From contig JAVHKY010000008.1 in NCBI GenBank assembly GCA_035079385.1, forward strand, positions 3,146,001 to 3,210,000: a stretch of DNA of 64,000 bases, given 5' to 3'. Shown in pieces: positions 24,001-36,872 of the stretch. A program made the translations under genes and the position numbers. The first letter of the stretch is position 1. Each line of letters opens with the position of its first letter. The notes below the pieces were generated by a model. It had not been told where the DNA came from. It saw only the letters and a list, made by a program, of their open reading frames with translations, and ran no database searches. Source of the stretch: Aspidiotus rigidus. Its lineage: Eukaryota > Arthropoda > Insecta > Hemiptera > Diaspididae.

Positions 24001-24773
24001 TATTGAAACGGGTTCAGATACAACGCGAATCAGGTATAGAAGAATACGGCAGGAATACGGTAATTAAATTAATATGAATTTGGACGAGAGAAATTGACCT
24101 TTCCAGCTTCAATCCCGATTCTAGAAACCCGTAAAGCAACGACTTTGATTTCGCCAGTCCCAAGTTCGTTGTTGATGATAAGACACACACAAGCGCTACG
24201 TGCGTACGGTATCGCTCGACTTCAGTCGATGGTCGATGTTAGCATGTTGTATCTAACTTGGTAAGTGGTCGTCTTCTCTCTGATCCGTTACAACGAAAAG
24301 GTAACATGGGATATTTTACACGCACATTATACGACTAAGTAGTAAATGATGATAGGTCCTTTATTCTGTATCAGATCAGATCATCCAGGCCTTTTCCTTG
24401 TTTCCATTTTGATACTCGTTTCTCTGTCATTATCAATAACAATAATAAAAAAAAAAAAAAAAATGGATTAGTCAATCAATTTGTAATTTTTGTAGAGTGA
24501 AGGAAGAGAAAAAGAAGATCCGAAAGGAAGACGATGATTTCCTTTTATGGCGATAAATGTCTTTGTCATTTTTATTAAATTGAACTCTGATAGCATAATT
24601 TTATTCAGAATGAAATTCTTGTGAGGTAAATAGTGGATTATTTTTTTTCAAATAAAATTGGGCTTTTCATCAGAATTTTCATGTTGATTTTTATCGAATT
24701 TTTCTCCATCACAACGATTCGAATGACGATTGATATTGAGAAAATAGCCGGTCATCTTCTGTCGAGGTGAAAT
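24001..24773. promoter_or_regulatory. Divergent promoter interval between the NDUFA4-like gene and TTC5
   Basis: The two start codons face away from each other across 773 bp, so the promoters and 5' UTRs of both genes must lie here. The CpG-richest portion is about 24170-24250 (CACAAGCGCTACGTGCGTAC, then GGTATCGCTCGACTTCAGTC). A 17-bp A run is at about 24447. No TATA box in a convincing position was identified. Confidence 0.5.
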
Positions 24774-27341
24774 ATGGAGGATTTAGAAGTATGTTAATCC
24801 ATAATGGAAGAACGTTCTCACCCTTGTTTCGAAATTATTTTTTGAAATCATACGAATTCTTATTTTTAGAAAGCTGTTATCGATCTATTCGACTTTCGTG
24901 ATTACTATTTTGAAAATCATCCTGTCGAGGCAGCTGTTAATTTTCCCGCTGACTTGAAGAACAAACTCCAGGAAACCATCGCTAAACTGCAATCCCATGA
25001 AGGTTGATAATATTTTCAACTTCATCCTCGCTTGCCTAAAATCATATCAATTTATCTATTTGTATTTCTCCATTGCAGAGGAAGCTCTGAGGAAAGACCG
25101 TCCACTCTATTACTACCTGCTTGGAAAATCGAATAATGTAGGTAATGATTATAATGAGAAGGCCGAAGAGTTACTTTCAAAAGCTGTCAAATTGAATCCC
25201 AATTTGATCGATGCTTGGAATAATTTGGGCGATGTGTATTTTAAGAAGGGATGTATTTCGGAAGCGAAAAATTGCTTTTTAAATGCTCTGAACAAGGTAA
25301 CGGGATATCGATCGGCTGATGACCGTTGGCTTGTAATACTTTTATATAATTCTGTTCTATTGTGATCGAATATTAGGAGAAGAACAAAGTATCGCTCAGA
25401 AACTTGTCAGTAGTCTTACGTAAAGAAGTCACGAGTACCAAAGAAGAATTGGTGAAGAATGTTAATGAAGGATTAAAATGTGCCCAAGATGCCTTAGCGC
25501 TCGATCCTAACGATGGAACTTCGTGGTACATTATGGGCAATGCTTTTATAGCGTCATTTTTCTCAATTAAACAAAGTTCAAAAGTTTTGGCGCAAGCTAT
25601 GGACGCTTATGAGAGAGCTGTGAGTTGTTTATTATCCATCCTTTCTACGAAATATCTTGTTTCATTTTTCAATTTCTCTTAGGAAAATGACAGGATTTCA
25701 AAAAGCAATCCAGACTTGTTATTCAATAAAGCAGTGGTGAGCTTCTTCAAAATTTTTTGATACCTTCGACCTAGTAACACTGAGTATTAAGATCATACTT
25801 ATTTTTAATTTCAGGCTTTGAAATTTCAAGAAGAATACGAAAAGGCGTTGCAATACTTCAATAAAGTTCTTCAATTCGATCCACAATGGACGGAAGTTGA
25901 GCATATTCAAGACAATTTACTGAGATATTTGCAAGACATTCAAGATTCTATAAATACCAAAGGGCGAGTTAAAAATCGGAAGCTTCAAACGTTAATTTCG
26001 GTAGGTTGGAAATAATTGAGAAGAGAAGAAGAAACTTTCATTATGTACCTACCATGAATATTCTTAAAAATCACGTCGATTATCTTTTAAGTCATAATCA
26101 AATGAACTGAGGGCACAAGATCAATAAAATCCTCTGCACAAAAATGAGTCTACATTATACTACCCCAATTTTAAAATCTTGCTATTATTTCGAGTTTTCT
26201 AAGGATGAATTGAAGAAGGTTATTGAGGTCACTAGAAACTCGCGTGTAGGTAGTTGAAAAAACGGTAATGCTCAATGGAATTAGGTTTATGGCGTGAAAA
26301 CTTTTTGACACTACTGCAATTTTCCAATACAATCCAATTCCAAATATGCATATTTTCGTGATATTCTCTATTACAATGTAGGACTCGGAGTGATAAAGGG
26401 TATATTAGGAGCATTCCTAACCGCTTGACTGGCAGAAATTGATATTTTGACGGTATAATTATTTTTTTACCCTTAATCTTCTAACAAAATATTTCTTCCT
26501 CTTTTAATCTTCAAATCAGAAAAGATGGATCAAGGCGAAAAGAAGTTTTCCAGAAGAAATATGTATTTAGGGAAGTGTGTACATCATTGTTTAATGATTT
26601 TTGAAGACCTTGCACTTGTGCAAATTTAATTGAAATTCTTCTCTGAAACAAATTTTAATTTTTACTTAGTTTATTTGGCTATTCCGTATTTATAATATCG
26701 AACCCTGTATTCTTTCCTGATTTTACAGAGTATTAATCGGGAGAAACACCTGGCCCATTTTAGTAAATTGTCCGATGATAAAGCTGAAGGAGATGTAAAA
26801 CTATCTTATGTACCACTCAATGATTTGAAAACCGGTGTAAATAATACCTGTGTCGTTTTAGGAGTAGTCGTATGTAGCATTCAGAACGAGGAACTACTGC
26901 CTTTGTAAGCACCTATTGAATATTAAGAACTGTAGCCGTGTCTAGAAAAATGAGATCAATTATAAACCCTCTTTATTTCTTCTAGTGCATTCTGTATGGT
27001 TGATTCGAGCAATAACTGTATCGCCGTAACGGTTTATAATTTAGCCCGAGGACAAGGTGTAATAATTGGTGATATTGTCGCGATCGCTATGCCATGTGTG
27101 AAAGAAATTGATTTTTCATTCAAAGACAAAGTGGGGTTTTGTTCAATTTTATTATTGTTCTGTAACGTAGTCTACTATATCGAAGGTACATCGTTTGATA
27201 ATTTAATTTCAGAAATTTCAGTTCAGAAGTATTAGAGTGAGTAATCCACTTCTGCTCGCAGTAAATGGAAAACCATTACCCTCCACGAAGTTATCTTCGA
27301 TGCAGATATCAACGTTCAGTCAAGCTGATACTAAGAGTTGA
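24774..27341 (+). CDS. TTC5: TTC5 (Strap)-type TPR/OB-fold protein, nine exons; one apparent frame break
   Basis: TTC5 is a tetratricopeptide cofactor (p300/p53 stress pathways; tubulin mRNA autoregulation) with N-terminal TPRs and a C-terminal OB fold. My exons are 24774-24788, 24870-25002, 25079-25296, 25377-25619, 25683-25736, 25815-26000, 26730-26904, 26986-27130 and 27213-27341. TPR features include KLNPNLIDAWNNLGDVYFKK and LDPNDGTSWYIMGNAF. The OB-fold part has LKTGVNNTCVVLGVVV, VDSSNNCIAVTVYNL, GVIIGDIVAIAMP and NPLLLAVNGKPLPS, matching the family in order. About 432 residues are expected, against 440 in human. Exon 7 as written reads into a stop: its length is 175 where 176 is needed, and the frame recovers if one T were missing from the CCCATTTAG run at 26757-26763. 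A base-call error is the simplest reading. Confidence 0.85.
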
Positions 27342-30300
27342 TATCAGGCAACACGTTTGTAATTCTCCTATTGTACACTCAAGTTCACCATTCCAACAAC
27401 CTCTATTGTTAGCTTCGAACAAAACTTTTTTTTTTTTTTTTACAAATTGTCTAGTATTTAGTCGCGTAAAAGAATCCTCTTTTGATAATTGCGTGAGCTG
27501 CGTCACTCGATAATTTAACAATTTAATATATTTGTAACGAATGTAAACGTAATTTTTTTGAATGTCGCGTATTAACTTACAATCGTAAAATTCCTTATGT
27601 TGTTAAAATACTAGTTCTACTTCTTTTATTTTTATATTTTGAATAAAATATTGCATCCCGTAATCGTTTATTAAGGAAAATAAGCCGAAGAATTATCCTT
27701 GAATTAAAAAATTATCAGAAGGTATTCTGCTTCGAAAATCTAATTCGAGACATTCTTCGTTCGCAAAAATTTGTTGGTTGAGGGAGGAGGGTAGTCACCA
27801 GTGAGGGAGGTACGTTTAGGGAAAAGAATGAGTAGAGCTCATTAGGCGCTGTTCAGTAATTATCATTGGTCCTGTAATTTAGATTCCTATGCTTTTGTTT
27901 TCCTGATTAAAATTTTCAATCTCAGATCATTGATTTTAATAAGTTTATATCTGTTGGTCCATGAATAGTCTACAAATATGCTAGAATTTTCAGTGTATCT
28001 TGAGCCCATCAGTGTTACGGGAACTCTGTTCTCTAGAAACGAAAAACAAAATTATCGCGATCAACGCGTTCTCAGAATAGATACCTACGTATCCTATCGT
28101 TAAATCGTTCTTTATCACAGACAGAAAAGATTGTTCGTGAGCTCGAATTTATTTGGATGAATGCATTCAACATGAATTTTGTCACGATCGAGTCGCTTAT
28201 GTAGGCTAAATTAGTTTTGTTTTCAATTAAATGATGGGTATCAGAGTTGATTTCTGTGATCTCGATTTTCTTACCTCAATTCTATTTGTTGTAAAAATAT
28301 TATCTTGCTGTAAAAATGATTTTTGTTCGCACTCTGAAAACATTTATCAGTATAGTGAACGTTTAATATTTACCGCATTCGTGCTTGATATGCAAGCTTT
28401 TAAGAAAGGTAAATACCTATCTCTTCATTTAGTGAGAAAAGTACCGCAGTTTTACTGATAACTACCTACCTATATGAATGAAATTGTCTACAAGTGGCGT
28501 TTTGTAAAGAGATCAGTACCTATCGAAAAATTCTTTGGCACGTGTACTGTATCAAAAAGTACCTAATGAAGATGTAAATTTTTTGCAGGATGCTGGCGAT
28601 TATGTGCAATATAAGAGTTCAATACCGAAACTATATTGACGCATTAAAGATCGAGAAAGGATTGTTTCCAAGGGAAACACTATAGAGATTCTCAGTTCCT
28701 TGCATTATCATAATTTTTTATTTCTCCCACACTGTGAGTTTATTTTAGATACCGACTGTCCGCGCTTATCTCTAACCACTCGAATTCTTCTCTTTCGAAC
28801 CTCCTATTTTTGACTTGCCTCTACTCAAACGTGAGATATTCGTTCTTCCACCAGACTAACAATTTATCTGTAAGTAAGTAGGTACAGTACAGCGATTACG
28901 GTAGGTACCTACTTACAGAAAAATACCTTTCCACATTTTTACGTCAAATAATCTTTAGATCAGTCATTGCGATCTTATTCCGTAAATTGATAAGAAGAAA
29001 TTAGTACCTGTAGTAAGTACATTGGGTTCATGTTATCCACCCTATTGCCGTACGCCAATTTGTTTCATTCTTTCTTCCTCTACTCTTAAGCCAATAATCG
29101 CGAAGAAGGCCAACGAGTTTGTGATGTTGGTTTGTTCCGCCGAAATTCCAGTCCGCACATCGAATAGAGGCACAGCCGTGTTGATTGGAATTATAATAAT
29201 TGCACACTTCACCTTTCACTGAATGATTACCTGTATCCAAAGTGCGGCAAGTCGTACCTCTGACCTACGTTCATAACACCTGGATTTACAAGCTTATATA
29301 CGCGAGTATGTGTCATGTAAATAGAGACTGCAATACAGGCACGTAATATTTCCAGAAAAAAAAAAAAGAAGAAGAAGCGAGGGCAACATTCTTGCCGTCT
29401 ATAAATTATACGAAAAATCTGTCAAAAACCGAATATAAAACTTGATAATGTGTAGGTACTACTAATGAACAAATATTTCACCGTTTCATCACCCTCCGTC
29501 CATTTTCTTTATTATTATCTTCACTTAATGTTTCGCCAGTGGATACGGAAAATCCCACTTCATCTCCAGCTTGAATCTAGTTTTTAGCTCAAATTTATCT
29601 GGAAGCTCCTCATGAACGGATTTTTTTGGGGGAAAAAATAGACATGCTAATAGGTATTTGTGATTCGTCGATCATTAAAAATCTTATACACTTATCTAAT
29701 AAGTAAATCTACATCACATACCTATATGTAAGCTGTTGACCTAGGAATTTTCGATATTAAGCTAGCCTTGATGATTTGGTTAGCGAATTGAACTTTGACC
29801 ACTGTAACTTGATGGAATTTTGAGCTTCGAAACTCACAAAACCTAGGTAGAAGACTTGGAAATAATTCCGATCTTGGTAATTTACAAACATTCTGAATTT
29901 CCGCACCACCGCCGCGGATTTGGTTCGAACTGTCAGCCTTACAAAGAAAATGAGTTTTGTTGCCCGTGTACGCAGAGGGACTTGAAGAAAATTTTGAGTT
30001 TCGATCTCTATGGACTTGGAACAGATTTCAGCTCCAGCAGTGAAAGCACTGTCAAGAAAGAAGATGAAATATCAGGCTGCTCAAAACCATCGTTTGCTTT
30101 CTTCCCATCCATAAAGCTAATCAACAAACACGTATACCCCAATATCTCGATCTCCACAACGACTAGGCCTATGCCACTATTTTGATTTTTATCTGCTGTA
30201 ATGCTTTTGAAACATTATTTACCTATGAAAGAAATCGTACCGTACTTCTACACATAGTAGAATTTTTTTTTTTACTTTTCAATTTTATAAAGATGAATTT

Positions 30301-31870
30301 TAGACAAAAATATAATTCTGCAAGGATGGAAAGAAACAAAGATTTTTTTCATGTCCATCTTTTTGCTTTAAGTTCGACTGCGGATGGGTATAATCATTCA
30401 CTTTCTTCATCATTATTGACAATGAGTTTTAAAAATTATCATCGATTCGTACGTGTTTCTGTAGCACTTTCCTCGCTGTATCCACAAAATTAATGTCATG
30501 CACGACCTTAACACACTTTTTTGATAATTCAATGTTAATTCCACTGACACTAATTTGATATTTATGGCTTATATCTTTCTTCAGTTTCTTCCTTCTTGTT
30601 TACCTCACTAAATTATTATTTATTACTTCGCGAAGTTCATTTTCCGCTCTCGCACATTATATTTTTGATCTCTTTTTGTTTCACATTTATCGCGTAGTTC
30701 ACCCTGCGCCAGTTGATATATTGACAGCAGTACACATAATATAATGTACTCGTCTGAGTTGTGCTAAATTCTTCATTGTTTGGATGATATTAAAAATGAT
30801 ATTGTATTCCCACAGGAAGCGAGATTTATAGTTGTTCACCTTTCGACATATCTGTATTCGGCCACGGACATCCTGTTCAAATGAAATGGAATACACGTTG
30901 GAAACGTCAATTTCAATCTTGATAAATCGTCGTCTAGGAATATCGTTTTATCAAACGTCAGTAAGTACCTACATCAAAGAAAAAGTATTAGTTGGAGTAT
31001 TTTGTAGAAAAGGCTTAATGGCGCAGGATGTCAGCAGGCGCGGATTCATGACCAAGACCGAAAAAAAAAACAACAACAACAAAGTCTGTAATATCGAAGG
31101 AAATAGAATTTTATGCGACAATACTGATTTTCGATTGGCTAGAAACTAGATTGTACGCCAACCGAGAGAATGCTGCCTGTTTATGTAAAAAAAAAAGAAG
31201 TCCCGAAGTGATTGTCTAGATCCGCGCCTGCGTCCGTGTCGTAGAGTATGAAGAAGGAGTTGATTTTCTTTGTCAAAACTGTTTTACAAATTGAGAAAAA
31301 TTCCTGAGTGAAACTTCTGGGAGCCATGATTAAGTTCTTGACCTTCAAATTCCTTGTTTGGGATGTCATCGAATAGATTATGGTCCGAAGAGGGAGAAGG
31401 GAGATCTGACCTATTGCTCAGGAATTGGAAAAACAGAATTCCAAGATAGTTCTTGGTGGATGTGGGAGGGAGGTTTTGACCCAGTTAGGTACTTGAAAAC
31501 AAAATTGAAAATGACGTCAACTTTTTTCGGGGAGAGGGCTTCGACTTGATCTGGTAACTTGGAAAAATCTCAACCCTCGAGTGATGAATATGAAGAGAAA
31601 AACTTGAAAATAATGATCCCTATACTGCAGCCACCGTCCTTTCGTAAAATTGCAATCTCAAGGAGGATAAGATAGAAAGTTCAGATTTACCATAAAACAG
31701 GTTCCCTGCTCGTTTCAACTGTTGCAGCTCATGAAAACTGTCTCTGAGCAGCGAATAAAGTAAGCTGCGAGCTTTTCTGGACCAGCTATTAGCAGAGGAA
31801 TGGAAGACTCAGGATTCGCGTAGCCATAATTTTCAATTTTCCGATGATTCATGAGGCATAGGCGCGGCCA
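27342..31870. other. No gene recognised; TTC5 3' UTR then intergenic
   Basis: The start of this stretch is presumably the TTC5 3' UTR (AATAAAATATTGC at about 27641 contains AATAAA). Beyond it, open frames at 28231-28458, 29022-29240 (both strands), 29856-30185, 30182-30493 and 30832-31149 have no recognised domain. The 29856-30185 frame (CCPCTQRDLKKILSFDLYGL) has the most protein-like composition but no established splice sites. At 31690, ATAAAACAGGTTCCCTGC is a lone family C end. Confidence 0.4.
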
Positions 31871-32097
31871 TGGTGTGATACACATTATTCGAGTTCTGAA
31901 CTAGCGTAACCTATTCCATAACACTGACAAAGATAAGTGGTGGGCAACGGCTATGTATGCTAAGCTGTTAGCTGAGGGGACTCTGTAGCAGAACACTAAG
32001 AATTCACGCTCGCTAGGCTCGGACTTTGAAAGCTTAGGCTATGTGCTATTCGACGACCACTTTGCCTGCTAGATAACGTGGTCAAACCTCTAGAACT

Positions 32098-33140
32098 GTG
32101 ATAACCAATCGACTCGAGAGCTATATGTATAAATTTTTCGCAGCCTTCTGCCTCAACATAAGAAATACATTTAACTTGATTCCATGGGAGAGGATATTGG
32201 AAGCCCTTATAGAGGCAAAAGGGCCTGCATACCTGCTCAGGATGATCAGAAGCTATCTTACCTGTCGAAAAATCCTAGCAGAGACGTCTGCCGGTACAGT
32301 AAAGCGGCCAATTACTTTAGGGGTGTCGCAGAGGTTGGTCCTTGGACCGCTCTTCTGGTGCGTCGTATTTAACGGTCTACCACCAGGCGTTAAGCTCATC
32401 TGTTATGCAGATGACGCAATGGTGGCATGCACTACCGAAATAACCGCAGCGGTGGAGAGCAGAGTAAAGCAGGCCGTAGAGACAGTGACGTGTTGGATCG
32501 AGTCGATCAGACTAGAAGTCGCAGTAGGGTAGACAGAGGCCGTATTATTCACGACCTATCGAAAATTCAGTCCAAGCAAGGGGTGGAAATCAAGATCAAG
32601 AAGGAGGCGAAGTATCCGGAGTTGATTCAAAGCTGAACCTCGGGTACCGTTTCCTGATGACAGCGGAAAAGGTGGACAGGGTAATTACCTACTTAAGCCG
32701 CCTGATGACAAATCTAGGGAAGCAAGAGGGAGGATCATTATGAGAACCGCCTTGTCGATCTTCCTACTTGGCCTCAGTATGGGGGCCGATTCTTTGAAGT
32801 TAGTCTACAGAATGAAATAGATGGAAAGGATATAATTCTTTGCGTATGAGAATGTTACCACAAAGAGCAGTGGTGTTCACAGCGAAAAAGAGGGTAATGT
32901 CTGGTCAAATGGCTTTACGGGTCAAGCAGGAGGCCAAAAGCTCTTTTATCGAGAAATGAGAGGCAAGAACTGCTAAAAGGAGCTAGTTAAATGAACTACC
33001 TGTGTGTTAATACGTGACCTTGATGAGTGGGTGAATCTGGACCATGCTGAGTTACGCTATGATCTAATCAACACCTGTGTACCATTCACGTACAGACGAT
33101 GCTCTACAGGAAGTAGACCAAGCATAGGAGCAATTTAGCT
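32098..33140 (+). mobile_element. Jockey/R1-like LINE fragment, degenerate reverse transcriptase
   Basis: 32098-32532 encodes a reverse-transcriptase core: FNLIPWERILEAL, PAYLLRMIRSYLTCRK, a damaged G-V-(P)-Q motif (LGVSQRLVLGPL) and the catalytic box YADDAMVACT. A downstream frame continues with material resembling LGYRFLMTAEKVDRVITYLS (about 32640-32690), TALSIFLLG, and a late DLDEWVNLDHAELRYDLINT (about 33020-33075), the usual C-terminal region of these LINEs. Frames change repeatedly and stops are frequent, so it is dead. The 5' endonuclease part is not visible upstream. Confidence 0.75.
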
Positions 33141-33284
33141 CCAAGTTATGAGTGAACTCGATTCTCCTGCATGCGCGCTGAACCTAAAAAAGAGATAGAA
33201 AGGAGATGTATTGCACTTTCTTTATCAAGCAGACCAATTATAGTTCCTTCTCTCTCATCGTTTCTACGTTTTCTGTGTCTTATA

Positions 33285-34448
33285 CTAATCGAGTTTACTG
33301 GGGTCACCGCGACTTGGTGGTAACCACGAAGAGGGGGTTTTGCCGAGGAGATTATTCCAACACTGAAGTTTTGTCAGCAGTTCCTTCTGGGAAATAGCCT
33401 GACTCAAGGAAATATGAGTGAGACGATAGATTAAGCTATTGAAAGTCGCAATCTTGTAGGCAGCAAGACAAAAAGACGACCCGTGGATCACAATATCGGT
33501 CGACCTAAATTTCAAACTTATGGACGCCTTCTCTAACAGAGATGGACAAATCCAAGAAGTTAATTGATGAGCCACCAACTACCAGAGTGAATTTAGATAT
33601 ACAAGAAACTCACTCAGGAGTTCTGCAGGACCGACCCACGCACAAAAAACGTCAATATAAACGTGACTCAACAACACCTGACCCGAAAAAAACAGATCAA
33701 TCTCGAATTTAGACGTCAGCACTTCTGAAATAAGCGATCCCAAGGGAGAACCAATAGGAGTCCCCACTTCCTCTGGGAACTCGAAGAATTTTCCATCAAA
33801 TTCATAAAAATTAAGAGACCAACATATCATCAGAAGGTATTCTTCATGAGGGACACCAGGTTTAACGAGCAAATCGCTTATATGTTGGATAGCGACGGCG
33901 TGGGGACGTGAGGAAATAATCCTATAACATCAAAGGAACATAAATTCGATCCTGGAAGAAGACTTACGTCTTTCAGCCTATACGCCAGGTAACCAGAGTT
34001 CTTTACTGAATAGGGAGAAGCAAACTCGACACGAGATTTAAACCATCAATCTAAACATTTAGCTAAGGAGTAAGTGGGTGAAGATAAAAATGACACAACA
34101 GGCCACATTGGGTTACCTCCACGTGCACTTTGGGCGAACCATAAAGCAGAGGAGGAGCAGGATTAGATTCCAAAATCTCTTAATAATAACTTTACTACAG
34201 TTAATGAGATTCCTCACCTCTTTGACAAAATTGGGAAAACGAAAGAGGGTATTTTCCTTAATCCCGCACTGTTCGAGCACGTCATAAACTTTGGAGACGT
34301 AAGAGGAGTTCTCCATAATTACGACGGCATTACCCTTGTCTGCCTTTATTATGTACGGATTAACCCCTCCTCCCTGACCTTCCTCTTCAAGCCTTTTCAA
34401 TTCGTTACCCGTATTACTTATGCGGGGGAGGGTGGTGTTGCAGACCAT
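33285..34448 (-). mobile_element. Penelope-like element fragment, degenerate reverse transcriptase
   Basis: Read on the minus strand in order: 34448-34113 gives IIKADKGNAVVIMENSSYVS and NFVKEVRNLIN, the diagnostic N-terminal block of Penelope reverse transcriptases. 33872-33579 gives GTPIGSPLGSLISEVLTSKF, a damaged YVDD region (SHVYIDVFCAWVGPAELLSE) and FLVYLNSL. 33578-33285 gives STDIVIHGSSFCLAAYKIAT and FNSLIYRLTHISLSQA, the block after the core. Frameshifts separate the pieces. The GIY-YIG endonuclease is not seen. Confidence 0.78.
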
Positions 34449-34540
34449 ATCGGCACATTTTTAGCGGGGAACCCGCTATCCCTTTTGTTGGGGGGTACTT
34501 CCAGGAATTTTACGTCCGCGAGCGCGAGCGAGGTTGACCC

Positions 34541-35004
34541 TGACTTCTAACCTATTCTTATGGGTGTGATTTTTCGGCCCGTAAGGAAATCATAAATTCA
34601 CGGAAAAAAAGCAGTGTATTCACAGATTTTATACTTTGACAGGGAAAATAAAAATTTCACGAAATAATAAAAATTGTTACGAAACGGAAAGACAAATAAA
34701 CGTGATATAAATAAATGTAACGTAAAAAAAAAAAAAAAAAGGGATCGAAATACAAGTTGAACATAATTTTAAAAAGTGTCACAATGAATTTGCGCACGGA
34801 AAATGCTCTGCATTTGCATATTTCATTCCATTCCGTTTCCATCTTCTTCTTCATGAATGTGGCTACAAATGTAGACACTTGGTTCCATGCTTCCTTGGAA
34901 ACATAGCATGGTGGCTACCAGACTACTCGGAGGAAGCGCTTCATCGACCTCAATCTCTTGCAGTGACCGACTAAGCTTACCCCACTCACGCCTCAACGCC
35001 TCAC
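34541..35004 (-). repeat. Source copy of a duplicated gene end
   Basis: The last exon (from GTGAGGCGTTGAGGCGTGAG) plus about 280 bp of 3' flank, including the poly(T/A) tract and TTTTCGGCCCGTAAGGAAAT, recurs inverted at 48480-48933. Homology stops at 34541, where sequence related to the repeat at 46670-46755 begins, and at 35004 inside the exon. Confidence 0.8.
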
Positions 35005-35728
35005 ACTGATCGAGAAGAACTTTCAAACTTCGTCCATCTGAAAATAAAAAAAATTTAATAATTCGAGAAGCTTAGGGCGAAGATCACTTAAAGATCAAAT
35101 TTTATCTTACGATTCGTGGAATGCAGTCGTGAACTTTACGAAAAGTTTGCCAATAGCATGCTGATCATTAAAAAAATGTTCGTTTTCCAAATTTATGCTT
35201 CCGCCGAATACGCAGGTTTTAGCCAATGGCACTACAGTTCCTCCTTCACGCTGAAATTAACGACACGAAATAAACTGCTAACTCCTCCTTACGCTTTATA
35301 AATCGAAACAATATTCGAACAATAAAACATACCAACATATGCACAGAAACAGACTTCTTTCCGACAATGAATGACACAGTGTAGTCTATTTCCTGACGAT
35401 AACGGTATTTGTACTCTAACTGAAGAAGTTGATCATCGAATATATCAATACTCGTATTTCCGACCGGGTTGAACCCGAAAAGTAAAAGCATTTCATGCAT
35501 GACTGTTTTGCTCATGCTTATCAAACTAACAGGTAGGTTGACGTTTTTCTTCATCAGGAATTTCTCATGAAGAGCAGGAATGATTTTTTCCGCCATGTCT
35601 GAAATATGAAATTCGTTCGTTATTTTAAGAAAAAACATAATTGATATCATTAGAGTCGACTTACATGGTTCGTTGAGCAAGTTAAATCTCGATAGCTTAG
35701 AAACTAAAAGCTCGTTGAAATCTTGCAT
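34823..35728 (-). CDS. Small four-exon gene, weak resemblance to FP (PI31/FBXO7) domain
   Basis: Exons are 35728-35665 (within an exon reaching 35734), 35598-35333, 35250-35111 and 35027-34823. Introns are short (66-83 nt) with GT-AG ends; the last acceptor is the GACGAAG| site, needed to keep frame. Starting at MQDFNELLVSKLSRFN, it encodes about 224 residues. The central part (LFGFNPVG, QLEYKYRYRQEIDYTVSFIV, GKKSVSVHMLREGG, then a helix KLFVKFTTAFHESLKVLLDQ) has the strand-helix order of the FP dimerisation domain of PI31 and FBXO7, but this is judged by eye and may be wrong. The C-terminus is acidic (IHEEEDGNGME). An additional 5' exon is possible. Its final exon and 3' flank are duplicated at 48.5 kb. 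Confidence 0.55.
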
Positions 35729-36471
35729 CAAACCCTGATAATCAGAAAAATAGAAAACATTAGGCTACCTGCTCAGTTTCAACCTATGGTTTCAACAAAT
35801 TGAGTACGAGATTGAGTAGTCGACATCGACATCTAATAGGTAATTCTAATGTGAACTATTTTGTGTTGTAATGGTGATTAGGTGAACGTAACTTTGGTTG
35901 TTTTATTTTTTGGCGAAAGGTTCTAACCAGGTTCTAACCGGTCTCTGAAATGAGACCTTATCATTACATTTAAAACCGTGCTGTTTACACGGCAGCTCTC
36001 ATGGTAGCATGGAAATATTTCCTATCACTTTTTCGATCGATCCGCGCGATTGGGATGTTAACCTATGTTTGGTAGCGCTAGAATCGCCTTCCTCTCTCGC
36101 CGCACTCGCTTAAATTTCTGGGTGACGATTTTCGCCTCTTACATTCAATGTATTTGGCCATGAGAATCGAGATTTTCAATTAGTCGTAGGTGACTCAATA
36201 CTTCATTATTAGAATTACTTCTTTCAGTTATCGATTCTCTTGAAGTGTTTAAACGAATTATAGGACATAATTTTTCGATAATACAAATTGTAATCATTTA
36301 AATCGTGTTTGAAAATCGCAAAGTCCGCATCATGAAGCATGGTACTTTAAAATTATCCCCCACATCTTCGAACACGGCTACCAACTTACGCAACTTAGTT
36401 CAACATCCCAATATAACAGTGCCATGAAGAAGAGGAAATAAAGAAAATCCCGAGTTTATTATTAAATTTGT

Positions 36472-36672
36472 TATAGTCTGTTCCAAATAAGACCAGCAAA
36501 AACCTGTGGACCATGCGGTATCACAGGGGAAGAGGGAAGTCCGAAATTCACACCGAACGCTTAGCGCAGGCGTCTGTGATTGGTTGTAAGAACGACGCGT
36601 GGAAGCATAGTGTACATTTTTCAGTGTGGTCTGCCCGGAGGTTTTTGCTGGTCTTATTTGGAACAGACTATA
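36472..36672. mobile_element. Tc1/mariner-type MITE, 201 bp
   Basis: The left terminus TATAGTCTGTTCCAAATAAG is followed by ACCAGCAAAAACCT. The right terminus is the exact inverse over about 34 bp (AGGTTTTTGCTGGTCTTATT, then TGGAACAGACTATA). TA at both ends would be the target duplication. The interior is non-coding. Confidence 0.75.
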
Positions 36673-36872
36673 CAGTGTTCGGACCGGGAATCCCGAACGG
36701 CAATTCCCGCGGGAATATTCCCGGGAATTCAAGAACATTTCTCGGGAACATGATGAAAAATCGGGAAAATTTCCCGAATTTCCGAAACATTCCCAGTTCC
36801 CGGGAAAAATCCCGGGAAAATGACGGGGAATTCCCAGTCCTAAATTGAATTCACGGAAACGTCCGAACACTG
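36673..36872. mobile_element. hAT-like MITE filled with GGGAA/TTCCC motifs
   Basis: The ends are CAGTGTTCGGAC and GTCCGAACACTG, which fit the CAGNG start typical of hAT elements. The entire 170-bp interior is built of interleaved inverted GGGAA/TTCCC and CCCGGG motifs (for example TTCCCGCGGGAATATTCCCG), so either strand can fold many ways. It abuts the Tc1-type MITE directly. No clean 8-bp target duplication is visible. Confidence 0.6.

Noticed and set aside
36400..36870. 156-aa minus and 111-aa plus frames
   Set aside because: They run across two adjacent MITEs and the GGGAA/TTCCC cluster, so they are repeat by-products.
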